A DNA stretch of 64,000 nucleotides from Candidatus Bathyarchaeota archaeon. Its GTDB lineage: Archaea > Thermoproteota > Bathyarchaeia > 40CM-2-53-6. This document shows, one piece after another, positions 33,982 to 42,388 of this stretch. The stretch is from the NCBI GenBank assembly GCA_005888735.1, contig VBBN01000031.1, positions 56,096-120,095 of the forward strand, written 5' to 3'. Both the position numbers and the translations under genes were made by a program. The first letter of the stretch is position 1, and each line of letters begins with the position of its first letter. Below the pieces are notes generated by a model. The model ran no database searches. It worked only from the letters and a program-made list of their open reading frames with translations, and was not told the DNA's origin.

Positions 33982-35280
33982 TCAGCCCCAGTGGTGCTCG
34001 AGGAACGCAGGGCCGAAGAAGCTCGCCTCAGTACCTATTTCAGCCTCGATCTCGAGTAGCCGATTATACTTCATCGTCCTCTCCCCCCTCGCCGGAGCCC
34101 CTGTCTTGATCTGGCCAGCAGCGTAGGCCACAGCCACATCTGCGATCGTTGAGTCTTCGGTCTCCCCAGACCTATGGCTGACGACCAGGCCGTATTCCGC
34201 TTTCCGAGCTGTTTCAACAGCGGTCACGGTTTCAGTGATTGTTCCAGCTTGATTGAGTTTTACCAGAAGGGCGTTCGCGGCTCCCTGCGAGACCCCTTCT
34301 TCTAATCTCGCAGAGTTTGTGACAAAAAGGTCGTCACCAACAATTTGCGTCCCAGAACCAAGCCGCTTGGTTAGCTTTGCAAAGCCTACGAAGTCTTCGT
34401 CATGGAACGGGTCTTCGATTGATCTTAACGGGAATTTATCGCAAAGTTCACAATACATGTTGAATAATCCCCCTGCGCTCAGAGACTTACCGTCGACACG
34501 ATAGGTCCCCGACTTCTCGTCGAAGAAGCTATCTGCTGCAGGGTCGATTCCAAGAAGGACTTCTCGGCCAGGAGAGTACCCAGCTTCTTCGATGGCAAAG
34601 TTAACCTCTTCGAGGGCATCATGGACGCTCTTCATGGGGGGAGCGAATCCTCCTTCGTCCCCTACATTCACAGCTGCCCTTCCAAGCTTCTTTTCTAGGC
34701 TCTTTCCCAGAACATGGTATACCTCCGAGCCGCAACGGAGGGCTTCTCTGAAGCTGCCAAGGCCGGCGGGAATAATCATGAACTCTTGGAATGCAAGCTC
34801 GTTGCCGGCATGCTTTCCCCCATTCAGAATGTTCATCATTGGAACTGGGACCAATAGATGGCCATGGGCGAGGAACTTGTAGAGAGGAATGCGTGCAGTG
34901 TCTGCAGCAGCCCGTGCGACGGCTCCTGATACTCCTAGGATGGAGTTAGCCCCTAGATGGCTCTTGTTGGGAGTACCGTCAAGTTCAAGCATTCTAGAGT
35001 CTATTTCTCCTTGCTGCCTGGCATCCATTCCCTTCACCTTTGGGGCGAGATGTTTTCTCACATTCTCGACGGCCTTTAGCACTCCAAGTCCGAGGTATCT
35101 GCTGGGGTCGCGGTCTCTCAGCTCAATCGCCTCGAATCTGCCCTTCGAGGCTCCCGAAGGGACTGAGAATCGTCCGAACCCGGTCTCTGTCCGAACGTCA
35201 ACCTGAACAGTGGGGTTTCCACGCGAATCAAGAATTTCTCGAGCCTCGACCGTCGTGATGCGATAGTCAGAATTGCTCAA
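33982..35280 (-). CDS. eno: Enolase
   Basis: 2-Phosphoglycerate dehydratase, 432 residues, full length. N-terminal ITTVEAREILDSRGNPTVQV, substrate loop SGASKGRFEAIELRD, metal ligands in LLGIDPAADSFFD, SIEDPFHDEDF and IVGDDLFVTN, catalytic Lys in LLVKLNQAGTITET and the signature VVSHRSGETEDSTIADVAVA are all visible. Stands alone. Confidence 0.97.
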   Translation of the reverse strand: MSNSDYRITTVEAREILDSRGNPTVQVDVRTETGFGRFSVPSGASKGRFEAIELRDRDPSRYLGLGVLKAVENVRKHLAPKVKGMDARQQGEIDSRMLELDGTPNKSHLGANSILGVSGAVARAAADTARIPLYKFLAHGHLLVPVPMMNILNGGKHAGNELAFQEFMIIPAGLGSFREALRCGSEVYHVLGKSLEKKLGRAAVNVGDEGGFAPPMKSVHDALEEVNFAIEEAGYSPGREVLLGIDPAADSFFDEKSGTYRVDGKSLSAGGLFNMYCELCDKFPLRSIEDPFHDEDFVGFAKLTKRLGSGTQIVGDDLFVTNSARLEEGVSQGAANALLVKLNQAGTITETVTAVETARKAEYGLVVSHRSGETEDSTIADVAVAYAAGQIKTGAPARGERTMKYNRLLEIEAEIGTEASFFGPAFLEHHWG

Positions 35281-35392
35281 CGGGTCTAACCCTGGCTATT
35301 CCGATGCAGATGTCGATTTTAAGAGCCTTAGGAACCTCGCTATGCCGTACCCAATCTAGTCTGCGAAGTCTCGGCAATGTTTTGCGAGCGCT

Positions 35393-35905
35393 TTGTCATC
35401 GCAGTTCCATTCTTCGATGAACGCTGGATACAATATCCGTATTCATTTCCTAGACGGATTTTTCCGTGGTTGGTCCCCGTCTATGCGAGCACCGTTGACA
35501 ATGCTATTCTATGAAACACTGAATGCTTGCTTTGAGTCATCGCTCGACGGGATGGGCTCCACTGTGCGTGATGTCATCTATGACTATCTCGAGAAAAAGG
35601 GAATCAACCGCATGGACATCGCAACGAGGTTCGACGATGTGGTCCAAGTTCTAACAGATACTTTCGGGGGAAGTGCTCGAATCATAATCTACAAAACAAT
35701 GGTCGAGCTTCACAAAGAGTACTCCTTGTGTTCCGATTTCACCTATCAGGATTCTCTGCGAGACCGTCTCAACCTTCTGAAGGATAGAGTTGGAGCAGAC
35801 CATCTGACTCCACGTCGGGTCCAGAAGGAGGGGGCGGTTCTCAAAGACCCCTTGGGGACTCTCCCCGTTCCGATTGCCACATCTCGGGTCAGATCCGGCA
35901 ACTAG
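35393..35905 (+). CDS. NitrOD5-like helical domain protein
   Basis: The region from about residue 38 (MLFYETLNACFESSLDGMGS) to 110 (MVELHKEYSL) matches the helical domain also found at 27831-28241, with a conserved pattern of ~70 residues. The TTG at 35393 gives 170 residues, but the first 30 are unlike the family, so ATG at 35483 or 35501 may be the true start. The C-terminus is basic and probably disordered. No neighbour on the same strand suggests a partner. Confidence 0.65.
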   Translation: MSSQFHSSMNAGYNIRIHFLDGFFRGWSPSMRAPLTMLFYETLNACFESSLDGMGSTVRDVIYDYLEKKGINRMDIATRFDDVVQVLTDTFGGSARIIIYKTMVELHKEYSLCSDFTYQDSLRDRLNLLKDRVGADHLTPRRVQKEGAVLKDPLGTLPVPIATSRVRSGN

Positions 35906-35990
35906 AGAGATATTCCTACACATGGCCTACTTCTGAGGACCCGCTTCATCGCAAATCGTTTTAGCCAGACTCCTCTGCGGGAGCCCTTGC

Positions 35991-36103
35991 GCCGGGATGG
36001 CTGAGTGGTTAAAGCGACGGCCTCGAGATCTGAGCAAGGTTGGGCCTTGACATGATAGCCGTTGGGCGTCACGCCCTCGTGGGTTCGAATCCCACTCCCG
36101 GCG
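35991..36103 (+). tRNA. tRNA-Ser (CGA) with canonical intron
   Basis: Acceptor GCCGGGA (35991-35997) pairs with TCCCGGC (36096-36102), discriminator G. The anticodon loop is CTCGAG then A, anticodon CGA at 36024-36026. A 29-base intron (36028-36056) interrupts between positions 37 and 38, the standard archaeal site. The long variable arm (GGGCG-TCAC-GCCC) and the T-arm GTGGG-TTCGAAT-CCCAC confirm a class II serine tRNA. CCA is not encoded. Confidence 0.92.
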
Positions 36104-36483
36104 CCTGGGGAAACTGGTCCAATTAGTCCAGAACAGCCCGGGGTTCATCCTCTTCGCTAGGGGCTGATTCATGCGGAAGGCCTTCAGATTACTTACACTC
36201 ACCTAGCGAGGAGTAGGCCTTGCTGTCGCACCAAGATCACGGGAAGATCATGACTTCCAGACACGCCAATTGCACGCCTAATCCTAGGGGATACGCACGG
36301 TTCAAAGAAACGCCAGACAAGCCCGTAATCAGCCAGTCTCAAAAGAACAAGCCCAAAACCGCCCCGGACAGCAGACTCTTCACAGAAAAAATCGTAATCG
36401 CTTGCTAGTCTCGAGAGATAAGACCGGTGAGACCCCGAGATCCCCTGTTTCACCTGTTAGTTTCACTCGGACAATGTTGTTGG
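36104..36483. other. Intergenic region, about 380 bases, between tRNA-Ser and a tRNA fragment
   Basis: No convincing gene. A plus-strand frame at 36220-36408 has a basic, lysine-rich composition but no family match and no promoter signal. No integrase or repeat was seen here, although the region is flanked by one tRNA and one tRNA-like fragment. Confidence 0.35.
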
Positions 36484-36540
36484 TGCGGGAGGTGGGATTT
36501 GAACCCACGAACCCCTGCGGGACAGGCGCCTCGGGCCTGC
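36484..36540 (-). pseudogene. tRNA-Leu (GAG)-like 3' fragment
   Basis: On the minus strand this reads as the 3' two thirds of a class II leucine tRNA: anticodon arm CAGGC-CCGAGGC-GCCTG (anticodon GAG), variable arm CCC-GCAG-GGG, T-arm GTGGG-TTCAAAT-CCCAC, acceptor 3' strand CTCCCGC, discriminator A and an encoded CCA. The expected 5' acceptor GCGGGAG and D-arm are absent from the sequence upstream (36541-36607), and position 33 is C where U is universal. It is therefore a pseudo-tRNA, an attachment-site remnant, or half of a split gene. Confidence 0.6.
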
Positions 36541-36607
36541 GCTTCAAAGTGCCCAATACTCGCAGATAAGTTGATGACGTCAGAGGTGTCCTTGGAGAAA
36601 GGGCTGC

Positions 36608-37378
36608 CTAGTCCTGGTGTTTCTTGAAGTGTTTTTCCCAGAATCCCTGTTTGCGCTTGGCGATCCTGGCTGCTCTTTCGACTCCAGCATCAATTTCAGC
36701 CTGTTCGGGGCGCTGGGCTGTCGTGGCGGCTCCCGGTTTACGATCCAAGTCTTGATCTTCCTTGGTCGGCTTGCCACTGGTAGCGACAGGCGAGGGCGGC
36801 GTTTCGGCCTTCGGTGGGGGAGTCGCCGGGGGCGTTTTTGTTCCTGCCGGGCTCTGTTCGGCAGAAGGAGCCGCGGGTGATTTTGCTTCTCCCTCAGCCG
36901 AAGGCTTGTCAGCCTGTCCTTCAGTGTCGGAGGGAACGATTCGGAACTCGCATGCGGTCGCTCCGGTTGAAGTGCACTTGAGCTCGTTCGCCTGGACTGT
37001 CTTGTCGAAGACTTCCGCGAACAGGCCGGCTAGGAAGCCGCTTGTGAACATGCAGTTCGGATGCTCGCTTGTGCCGTTTTCTAGGGCCTCGAAACAGTTA
37101 GCTATGGTAATGTCGGCCGTGCCTTTATTGAAGTTGAGGTTGCTGACGCGGATCTTTCCCCAGCCAAGGTTCGTGTCTTCAAACGCTGTGTGAACCAGGT
37201 TCTCCAGCTCGACTCTTGCCTGTTCTCCCTCCGTTTGGACACTGTCCCGGAAAATACTTCCCTCGTGAACGCCGACACCGCTGGCAAGATAGGAGAGAAA
37301 CGGGGCCGACTGGTCGCCCACCATCCGTTCGAGCCCCTCCCGCATGACGCGGAAAAAGTCTCTTCTGAGAATGATCAT
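36608..37378 (-). CDS. V4R-domain protein with disordered Pro-rich linker
   Basis: Residues 1-140 form a V4R (4-vinyl reductase-like, NO-binding-fold) domain, with the end motif ELKCTSTGATACEFRI. Then come about 85 residues of Pro/Ala/Glu/Lys-rich disorder and a basic C-terminal helix (ARIAKRKQGFWEKHFKKHQD). Conserved V4R sequence (NQLRFNDNKGEVAFFGQK) is encoded in frame upstream of the ATG at 37378, up to about 37430, but no ATG, GTG or TTG precedes it there. The true start is unresolved. It follows the ParA-like gene, and its extended frame would overlap that gene's end. Confidence 0.8.
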   Translation of the reverse strand: MIILRRDFFRVMREGLERMVGDQSAPFLSYLASGVGVHEGSIFRDSVQTEGEQARVELENLVHTAFEDTNLGWGKIRVSNLNFNKGTADITIANCFEALENGTSEHPNCMFTSGFLAGLFAEVFDKTVQANELKCTSTGATACEFRIVPSDTEGQADKPSAEGEAKSPAAPSAEQSPAGTKTPPATPPPKAETPPSPVATSGKPTKEDQDLDRKPGAATTAQRPEQAEIDAGVERAARIAKRKQGFWEKHFKKHQD

Positions 37379-37481
37379 TTTCTGGCCGAAAAACGCGACT
37401 TCTCCCTTGTTGTCGTTGAACCGTAGCTGGTTGACGGACCCGACTAGTCGTCTCAGGTCGACTGGTGTTGGGCGTCGAGGG

Positions 37482-38267
37482 CTAGTTTGCGACTTTCGCC
37501 GCCTCCCCCAGCTCTCTCATGAGGCTCTCAGCTGCTCCGGTTATCTTGTGTGCGAAGGGCGAGTTCGGATTGTCTATGACGAAGACGGAACGGCTCAGGT
37601 TGTTGATGACGTCCATCTGAAACTCGAAAGCGGCGAGGAACCTGGACCTGAAGAGTTGAGCAAGCTCTCGTCCAACCTTCTCAGCGTCCTTGATCTTCAC
37701 CCCTGGTGGGACCATGTTCAGAGTGAGAAAAGTGGGCTTCTCGAATGTCTCCGCTAGCAACACCATAACCGCCGTGCCGAAGAGGTCCTGCTGGTCAACC
37801 CTCGACACGAGAACTAGGGCGTCGCAGCAACCCATTGCTAGAACAGTATCGTTTTCGACTCCCGGGTGAGTGTCTACTATGATATAGTCAAGTTTGTACA
37901 GTTCTCCAACTTTCTGCAACGTATCCTGGAACACGGTGACCTCAAGTCCGGATTTCAAGAGTCGAAGCATGTCCTCTACTTTGTTGCTGGCAGGGCAGAA
38001 GAACAGTCCGCCCTTTGACAGTCCGAATCTTGGTGAGAGGTCGATGACCACGTCCTCTGGAGAAGCATCTCCGAGAAAAATGTCGGTCAACGTGGCCTTG
38101 ACATCGCCCTTCTTGAGGCCGAAAATCACGTGGAGGCCAGGGCCTGACAAGTCCAAGTCCATCACTCCCACTCGATGGTTGGCGGCTAGGGTTGTGGCGA
38201 GGTTCGCTGACAGAGTTGTCTTCCCGGTTCCTCCTTTGAACGAGTGGATTGCGATTACCTTTGTCAC
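37482..38267 (-). CDS. ParA/MinD-like ATPase
   Basis: A 261-residue deviant-Walker ATPase: KGGTGKTT at 11-18, MDLDLSGPGLH and the IIVDTHPGVEND switch segment. No adjacent ParB, so chromosome or plasmid partition is unlikely. Its ATG overlaps the stop of the PKD-domain gene by four bases, and a V4R gene follows, so it is part of a three-gene unit with a membrane receptor-like protein. Positioning or switching of the receptor tail is a reasonable guess only. Confidence 0.88.
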   Translation of the reverse strand: MTKVIAIHSFKGGTGKTTLSANLATTLAANHRVGVMDLDLSGPGLHVIFGLKKGDVKATLTDIFLGDASPEDVVIDLSPRFGLSKGGLFFCPASNKVEDMLRLLKSGLEVTVFQDTLQKVGELYKLDYIIVDTHPGVENDTVLAMGCCDALVLVSRVDQQDLFGTAVMVLLAETFEKPTFLTLNMVPPGVKIKDAEKVGRELAQLFRSRFLAAFEFQMDVINNLSRSVFVIDNPNSPFAHKITGAAESLMRELGEAAKVAN

Positions 38268-40363
38268 ACTTGACCCTCCCTATCTTTCTTCAACTGGTCT
38301 TTCACCGATTGGAAAAACTCCTGGCTTTCAATCCGGCCTGCCTCCGACCGGACGGCCTCAAGGTCGATCTTCAAGTTGGCATGTGTGACACGGTGTCGTC
38401 GGAAATAGAAGAACCCGCCTCCGAGCATGCCGGCAATGACCGCTATCAGTATTCCGAACCAGTAAAGGGGGACTGATGATGTCCCACTTGGGGCGGTGGT
38501 GGGTGCTCTGACGATGATGCTTGAAGACGCGGATATTGCTGAGTTGCTGTCGTCAACCACGGTTAGTTTCACCGTGTATGTGCCAGGGCTAGAGTACGTG
38601 TGACTCGGGTAGGGACCTGACCCGAAAGACCCATCTCCAAAGTCCCAGGTGTATGAGACTATTACACCGTCCGGGTCGGCCGTTCCAGCAGAGTTGAAGG
38701 TTACTACAGTCCCCGTGGTTGTGCTGTTCGTCGATAAAGAAAACATAATTGTTGGCGGGCGGTCCTGAACGGTTATGACAGCTGAGGCGAGAGCTGTTGA
38801 CCCGCTGTTGTCGGTAACGTTCAGTCTTACCGTGAATGTCCCGGCGGATGCGTAGCTATGGCTGACGGTGTGCCCGGAACCCGTTGACCCGTCACCGAAT
38901 GTCCATGAATACGAGATGATGGTTCCATCCGGGTCGTTGCTCGCCGAGCCGTCGAAGTTGACTATTACGTTTGTCAGGACGTTCGTGCTTGACTGCGTGA
39001 AGCTGGCAACTGGCGGTCTATCCTGCAGCGTGATGTTTCTCGTAGAAAAGCCAGAATTCGAAGGAGACGCAGAATCAACACCTGACACTTTGAGAGCCCA
39101 CAATCCTCCGGGGGCATTGTTTGGAGAATAGGCGCCTTCCCAGAGTCCGAGGGTCGAGTCGTAGCTCACGGGGATCGAATAATTGTATGCTTGGCCGATG
39201 AATGTCATAAACGCATAGACTGGCCCCGAGGAGAAGGCTGTTCCATCAGGGTATTGGAGAGTGGCGTTAAACCTGATCTGCTCGTTCACGACGAAATATG
39301 GCTTGACAGTTATCGAGACTGAGAAGGTTGCGGGCTGTAGTTGAGCGGTTGCCGCAACTGGTGAGACTGGGCCGGTATTCCCCCAGCCATCATCAAAAGC
39401 GCCTGTTTGTAGAGATGCTGTCCAAGTTCCGGTCTGATTTGTCGGGGTGGTCTTGTACTTTGCCACTAACACCTGTCTGAGGCTGTCGTATGTCGCTGTC
39501 AATGTGATGTTTCCTCCGCTAGGCCTTGCGAGCGTCACGAGTCCAACACCGGTATCTGAGAATTCTCCGCTAGGGTATACAGCTTGGAACGAGAAGTCCA
39601 TGGTTTGGGTTCGTTGATACGAGGAGCCGCTGGGGGTTATTCCCGTGATCGACATTATCGCGGGATAGACAGCTATGATTTCTGCATCGGAGGGATTCTT
39701 GGAAGTCGAAGACCCGGTGACTGTTACCAAGTATTGCTCCGTCGTTGTGGCGTTTCGCGGAACCTTCCAAGAGTCGACGACAACGCCGGACGGGTCGGCA
39801 AATATCGAATCGCTGAGTATAAGCGTCAAGCTTGATGTTGTCCTAATCACAACGGTTACAGGTTCCAACGAGCGGTAGCCTGTGGCCAGAATCGAGACAG
39901 TCGTCGTTCTCTGGTACGAGCCCCTATCTGCTATCCCGATCAAGAAATACACTCCAGGGCTCACATTAGACTTTGCCACCGGCTTCGTCTGGTTGACGCT
40001 GACCCGGTAGGATCCGACTAGAGATGTCTGGCTGCAGGTGAGCGACGGAAAATCGGGGCCTGGAAACGCAAGGATTAGCCCAAACTCGGTCTCACTTACG
40101 CCCGTCGTATGGTCCTCGTTAATCGATGAACATATAGCATTATTCGGATCGATGATATAGAACACAAACTGGTATGCGATAAGTGGCGTCGCGCCAGAAA
40201 CGCTTAGGACTAGAGTGATGATTGAGCCTTCTTGGCTGTAAAACGGGAACGCAGTAGCCTTGTACGTCTCAGCCGCGTGAACTGGCGGAAAAGCTGAGAT
40301 GGCTCCAAACACACAGGAGACTGCGAGAAACAGGGCTATCTTCCACCTTCCAGTGTGTCGCAT
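38264..40363 (-). CDS. Membrane-anchored surface protein with two PKD domains
   Basis: A 699-residue protein with a signal peptide (residues about 7-30, IALFLAVSCVFGAISAF then VHA), several β-rich extracellular regions with many NxS/T sequons, two PKD domains near 455-635 (YSWTFGDGS and YTWDFGDGS), one membrane helix (VPLYWFGILIAVIAGMLGGGFFYF) and a basic cytoplasmic tail of about 45 residues. It looks like a surface sensor or adhesin with an intracellular arm. The downstream ParA-like ATPase overlaps it by four bases. Confidence 0.82.
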   Translation of the reverse strand: MRHTGRWKIALFLAVSCVFGAISAFPPVHAAETYKATAFPFYSQEGSIITLVLSVSGATPLIAYQFVFYIIDPNNAICSSINEDHTTGVSETEFGLILAFPGPDFPSLTCSQTSLVGSYRVSVNQTKPVAKSNVSPGVYFLIGIADRGSYQRTTTVSILATGYRSLEPVTVVIRTTSSLTLILSDSIFADPSGVVVDSWKVPRNATTTEQYLVTVTGSSTSKNPSDAEIIAVYPAIMSITGITPSGSSYQRTQTMDFSFQAVYPSGEFSDTGVGLVTLARPSGGNITLTATYDSLRQVLVAKYKTTPTNQTGTWTASLQTGAFDDGWGNTGPVSPVAATAQLQPATFSVSITVKPYFVVNEQIRFNATLQYPDGTAFSSGPVYAFMTFIGQAYNYSIPVSYDSTLGLWEGAYSPNNAPGGLWALKVSGVDSASPSNSGFSTRNITLQDRPPVASFTQSSTNVLTNVIVNFDGSASNDPDGTIISYSWTFGDGSTGSGHTVSHSYASAGTFTVRLNVTDNSGSTALASAVITVQDRPPTIMFSLSTNSTTTGTVVTFNSAGTADPDGVIVSYTWDFGDGSFGSGPYPSHTYSSPGTYTVKLTVVDDSNSAISASSSIIVRAPTTAPSGTSSVPLYWFGILIAVIAGMLGGGFFYFRRHRVTHANLKIDLEAVRSEAGRIESQEFFQSVKDQLKKDREGQV

Positions 40364-40538
40364 CGCACAACTCTTCCCAGAGTCTCAGAACGTGTCGAGC
40401 ACAACTGAGAAACGCGACAAAAGTCTCACGTAACTACGAAAACTGAGGCTCGGTATCGGATACGCACCGATTTTCTGTGGTGGCTAGGATAACCCGTATA
40501 TCCTGACAACGTACATGTTCGACGTAAGTGATTAACAA

Positions 40539-40931
40539 ATGCTAACAGAACAGGCCCGAAAAAAACTGGAAGGGAAGGTTTTCGCCTTCGTCGCGACAAC
40601 ATTCCCTGACGGCTCTCCTCAGGTGACTCCGGTTTGGGTCGACACAGATGGAAAGTTCGTCTTGGTCAACACGGCGATTGGAAGAGTTAAGCAAAGGAAT
40701 CTGAAGAAGAACCCGCGGGTCGCCCTTGCCATATCTGACCCATCCAACCCGTATTACTTCCTCCAGATACGAGGAAAGGTCGTGGAACAGATCGCCGGGC
40801 CGACCGCTGAGCAACACATTGACAAGATGGCCAAGAAATACCACGGGAAAGACAAGTACGAGAACAGAAATCCAGCCGAGAGAAGGGTAATCCTCAAGAT
40901 CGACCCCGAAAAGGTCTCAGGCTGGGGCTAG
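40539..40931 (+). CDS. PPOX-class F420-dependent oxidoreductase
   Basis: A 130-residue split-barrel protein. KVFAFVATTFPDGSPQVTPVWVD, GRVKQRNLKKNPRVALAI and PYYFLQIRGKVVE are characteristic of the F420-dependent PPOX family (Rv1155-like). The redox partner substrate is unknown. It supports F420 use in this organism, together with the FrhB-like subunit at 49217. It is followed by a T-rich stretch (40956-40961) that may end its transcript. Confidence 0.85.
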   Translation: MLTEQARKKLEGKVFAFVATTFPDGSPQVTPVWVDTDGKFVLVNTAIGRVKQRNLKKNPRVALAISDPSNPYYFLQIRGKVVEQIAGPTAEQHIDKMAKKYHGKDKYENRNPAERRVILKIDPEKVSGWG

Positions 40932-40978
40932 GAAGAGGTTTCCTCGATGTGCCCCTTTTTTAAGGTCGAGCGATGAGT

Positions 40979-41001
40979 TAGCGCAGAGCTTGTCTGCGCT
41001 A
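40979..41001. terminator. 9-bp hairpin between convergent genes
   Basis: TAGCGCAGA-GCTTG-TCTGCGCTA is a perfect 9-bp stem with a 5-base loop, placed between the ends of two convergent genes (40931 and 41065). The preceding CCCCTTTTTTAA (about 40951-40963) gives a T-run for the plus-strand transcript. Position suggests termination or 3' end protection, though archaeal terminators do not need hairpins. Confidence 0.45.
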
Positions 41002-41064
41002 CGTTAGACCATATTTCAGTGCGCCATTGAGTCTTCAGCAAGACACTGGAACTTGAGCTGCGGC

Positions 41065-41475
41065 TCATGCAACCTCAGTAACGTGACCTGATTGATGATG
41101 ATAGTGGTATCGTATGATCCTCTTCACGCAGTCTCCATTGAGGCACTGGTACATCCGATCTCCGTTGGCAAAGAGTTCCCGCATTACCATCGGTTTTCCG
41201 CAGCCTACGCATTGAAAAGCACCCGTCAGCCTCTCGTCAAGCAAAAGCCGTAAGTCAATTCCTCGTGTGTCAGCTTCCTTCTTCATGTATTGACGATAGG
41301 CAAGGGAAAGCGAAGTCCAGAAGCCTGCAACCTGCGGAGTCGTTTCGTACTCGAATGATCGTCCCGCTACCACTGGAGGTTTGTATCCTTCAGCTACGTA
41401 AACCGGGTTTCTGGAGTATGGCACTTTGATGCGAGGCGGTCCAGAGTGAACCGCGTAATGGGGACTGACCGGCAC
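41065..41475 (-). CDS. Zinc-ribbon protein of unknown function
   Basis: A 136-residue protein. The C-terminal 50 residues contain CVGCGKPMVMRE and CLNGDC, a four-cysteine ribbon, followed by a His-rich tail (YHYHHQSGHV). The N-terminal part has a helical stretch (FWTSLSLAYRQYMKKEADTRGIDLRLLLDERL). No family recognised; a role in RNA or DNA binding is possible. It is downstream of the KaiC-like gene and may share its transcript (37-base gap). Confidence 0.65.
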   Translation of the reverse strand: MPVSPHYAVHSGPPRIKVPYSRNPVYVAEGYKPPVVAGRSFEYETTPQVAGFWTSLSLAYRQYMKKEADTRGIDLRLLLDERLTGAFQCVGCGKPMVMRELFANGDRMYQCLNGDCVKRIIRYHYHHQSGHVTEVA

Positions 41476-41512
41476 TCTTCGGTCTACTCCTTAGGCCCCA
41501 CCGTGAGACTTG

Positions 41513-42313
41513 CTACTTTTTCTTCTTGCTACCCGAGCTTGGCGGCTTGAGGACAGGGATTGGGAGGGGGACCTCTACGATCCCGTCTTCGCCTATGGTA
41601 AAGGTGACCCAGTAGGTCTCGTGGGGTGCGCCCTTCATCTTCCGAACTCTGAACTGCTTTACTAGCAGCCCTCTCTCTGCAAACCCTGGATTGAATCTCA
41701 CGTCTATTATGCTGTCTACAACATAGAATAGCAAGTCGTCGAGCTCCGCGTAGGCCCGGAGGGGAGTGTGGTGTGAGCAGAAGAAGGGAACAAGCCTCTC
41801 CTTCGGACCCTTGGCTCTCCACTCTTTCACACCGTCTAGCACGTTGTAGACTAGGGGTCTATCTTCTTGAACCAACGTGAACATCTCGGTCAGCGAGTCT
41901 ACAAACACTGCGCCTCTGCCGAGCATCTTCATCTCATCAACCATGTTGAACAAAGCTGAGGTGACCGATCGAAGGTCCTTTGGATCCTTGACCAGGTGTG
42001 AGTAAGCTGGGGCTGTCGCGTTCTGGACTCGGAAGGTGAAGCAGTCTAGGAAGCGAAGCTGGCCGGATTTCAGAGCAGGGGTGATTTCCCAGCCGAAAGA
42101 GGCCATGTCCTGTTCCAAGGCGATAGGTGGACCCTCGAAGTTGACGAATATGCAAGGCTCCTTGGCTTTCAAGGCGCTGTAGAGTAATTGTTCCAACAGA
42201 ACGGACTTTCCACTCCCCAGCTCCCCCGCCAGTATTGTGAGATTGTTCCTAGGGATGCCTTTAGGAAGGACCTTGTCAACCGCTTCTATTCGAGTGGGGA
42301 AATGCTCGAGCAA
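41513..42313 (-). CDS. Single-domain KaiC-like ATPase
   Basis: A 266-residue RecA-superfamily protein. Walker A is GELGSGKS (30-37), followed by a KaiC-like core (RGAVFVDSLTEMFTLV as Walker B strand and FFCSHHTPLRAYAELDDLLFYVVDSIIDVRF). It ends in a basic GSKKKK tail. One domain only, unlike the protein at 26404. Proteins of this group are common in archaea and tied to signalling or motility regulation, here unproven. Confidence 0.82.
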   Translation of the reverse strand: MLEHFPTRIEAVDKVLPKGIPRNNLTILAGELGSGKSVLLEQLLYSALKAKEPCIFVNFEGPPIALEQDMASFGWEITPALKSGQLRFLDCFTFRVQNATAPAYSHLVKDPKDLRSVTSALFNMVDEMKMLGRGAVFVDSLTEMFTLVQEDRPLVYNVLDGVKEWRAKGPKERLVPFFCSHHTPLRAYAELDDLLFYVVDSIIDVRFNPGFAERGLLVKQFRVRKMKGAPHETYWVTFTIGEDGIVEVPLPIPVLKPPSSGSKKKK

Positions 42314-42388
42314 TCGTCGTCCTCACCTCGCTTCTAGGATTCGAAAATAAAGGATGTTGTATTCGATGGCATGGGGTAGCGGTCTTGT

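Noticed and set aside
36220..36408. Lysine-rich 62-residue frame between tRNA-Ser and the tRNA fragment
   Set aside because: Composition could be coding, but no family, no clear start signals, and an equally long frame exists on the other strand.
36484..36575. Permuted tRNA-Leu, with 5' half after the 3' half
   Set aside because: I looked downstream on the minus strand for a GCGGGAG-type 5' half and found none.
37482..38267. ParA-like gene as plasmid or chromosome partition system
   Set aside because: No ParB or centromere-like repeats nearby; the neighbours are a surface protein and a V4R protein.
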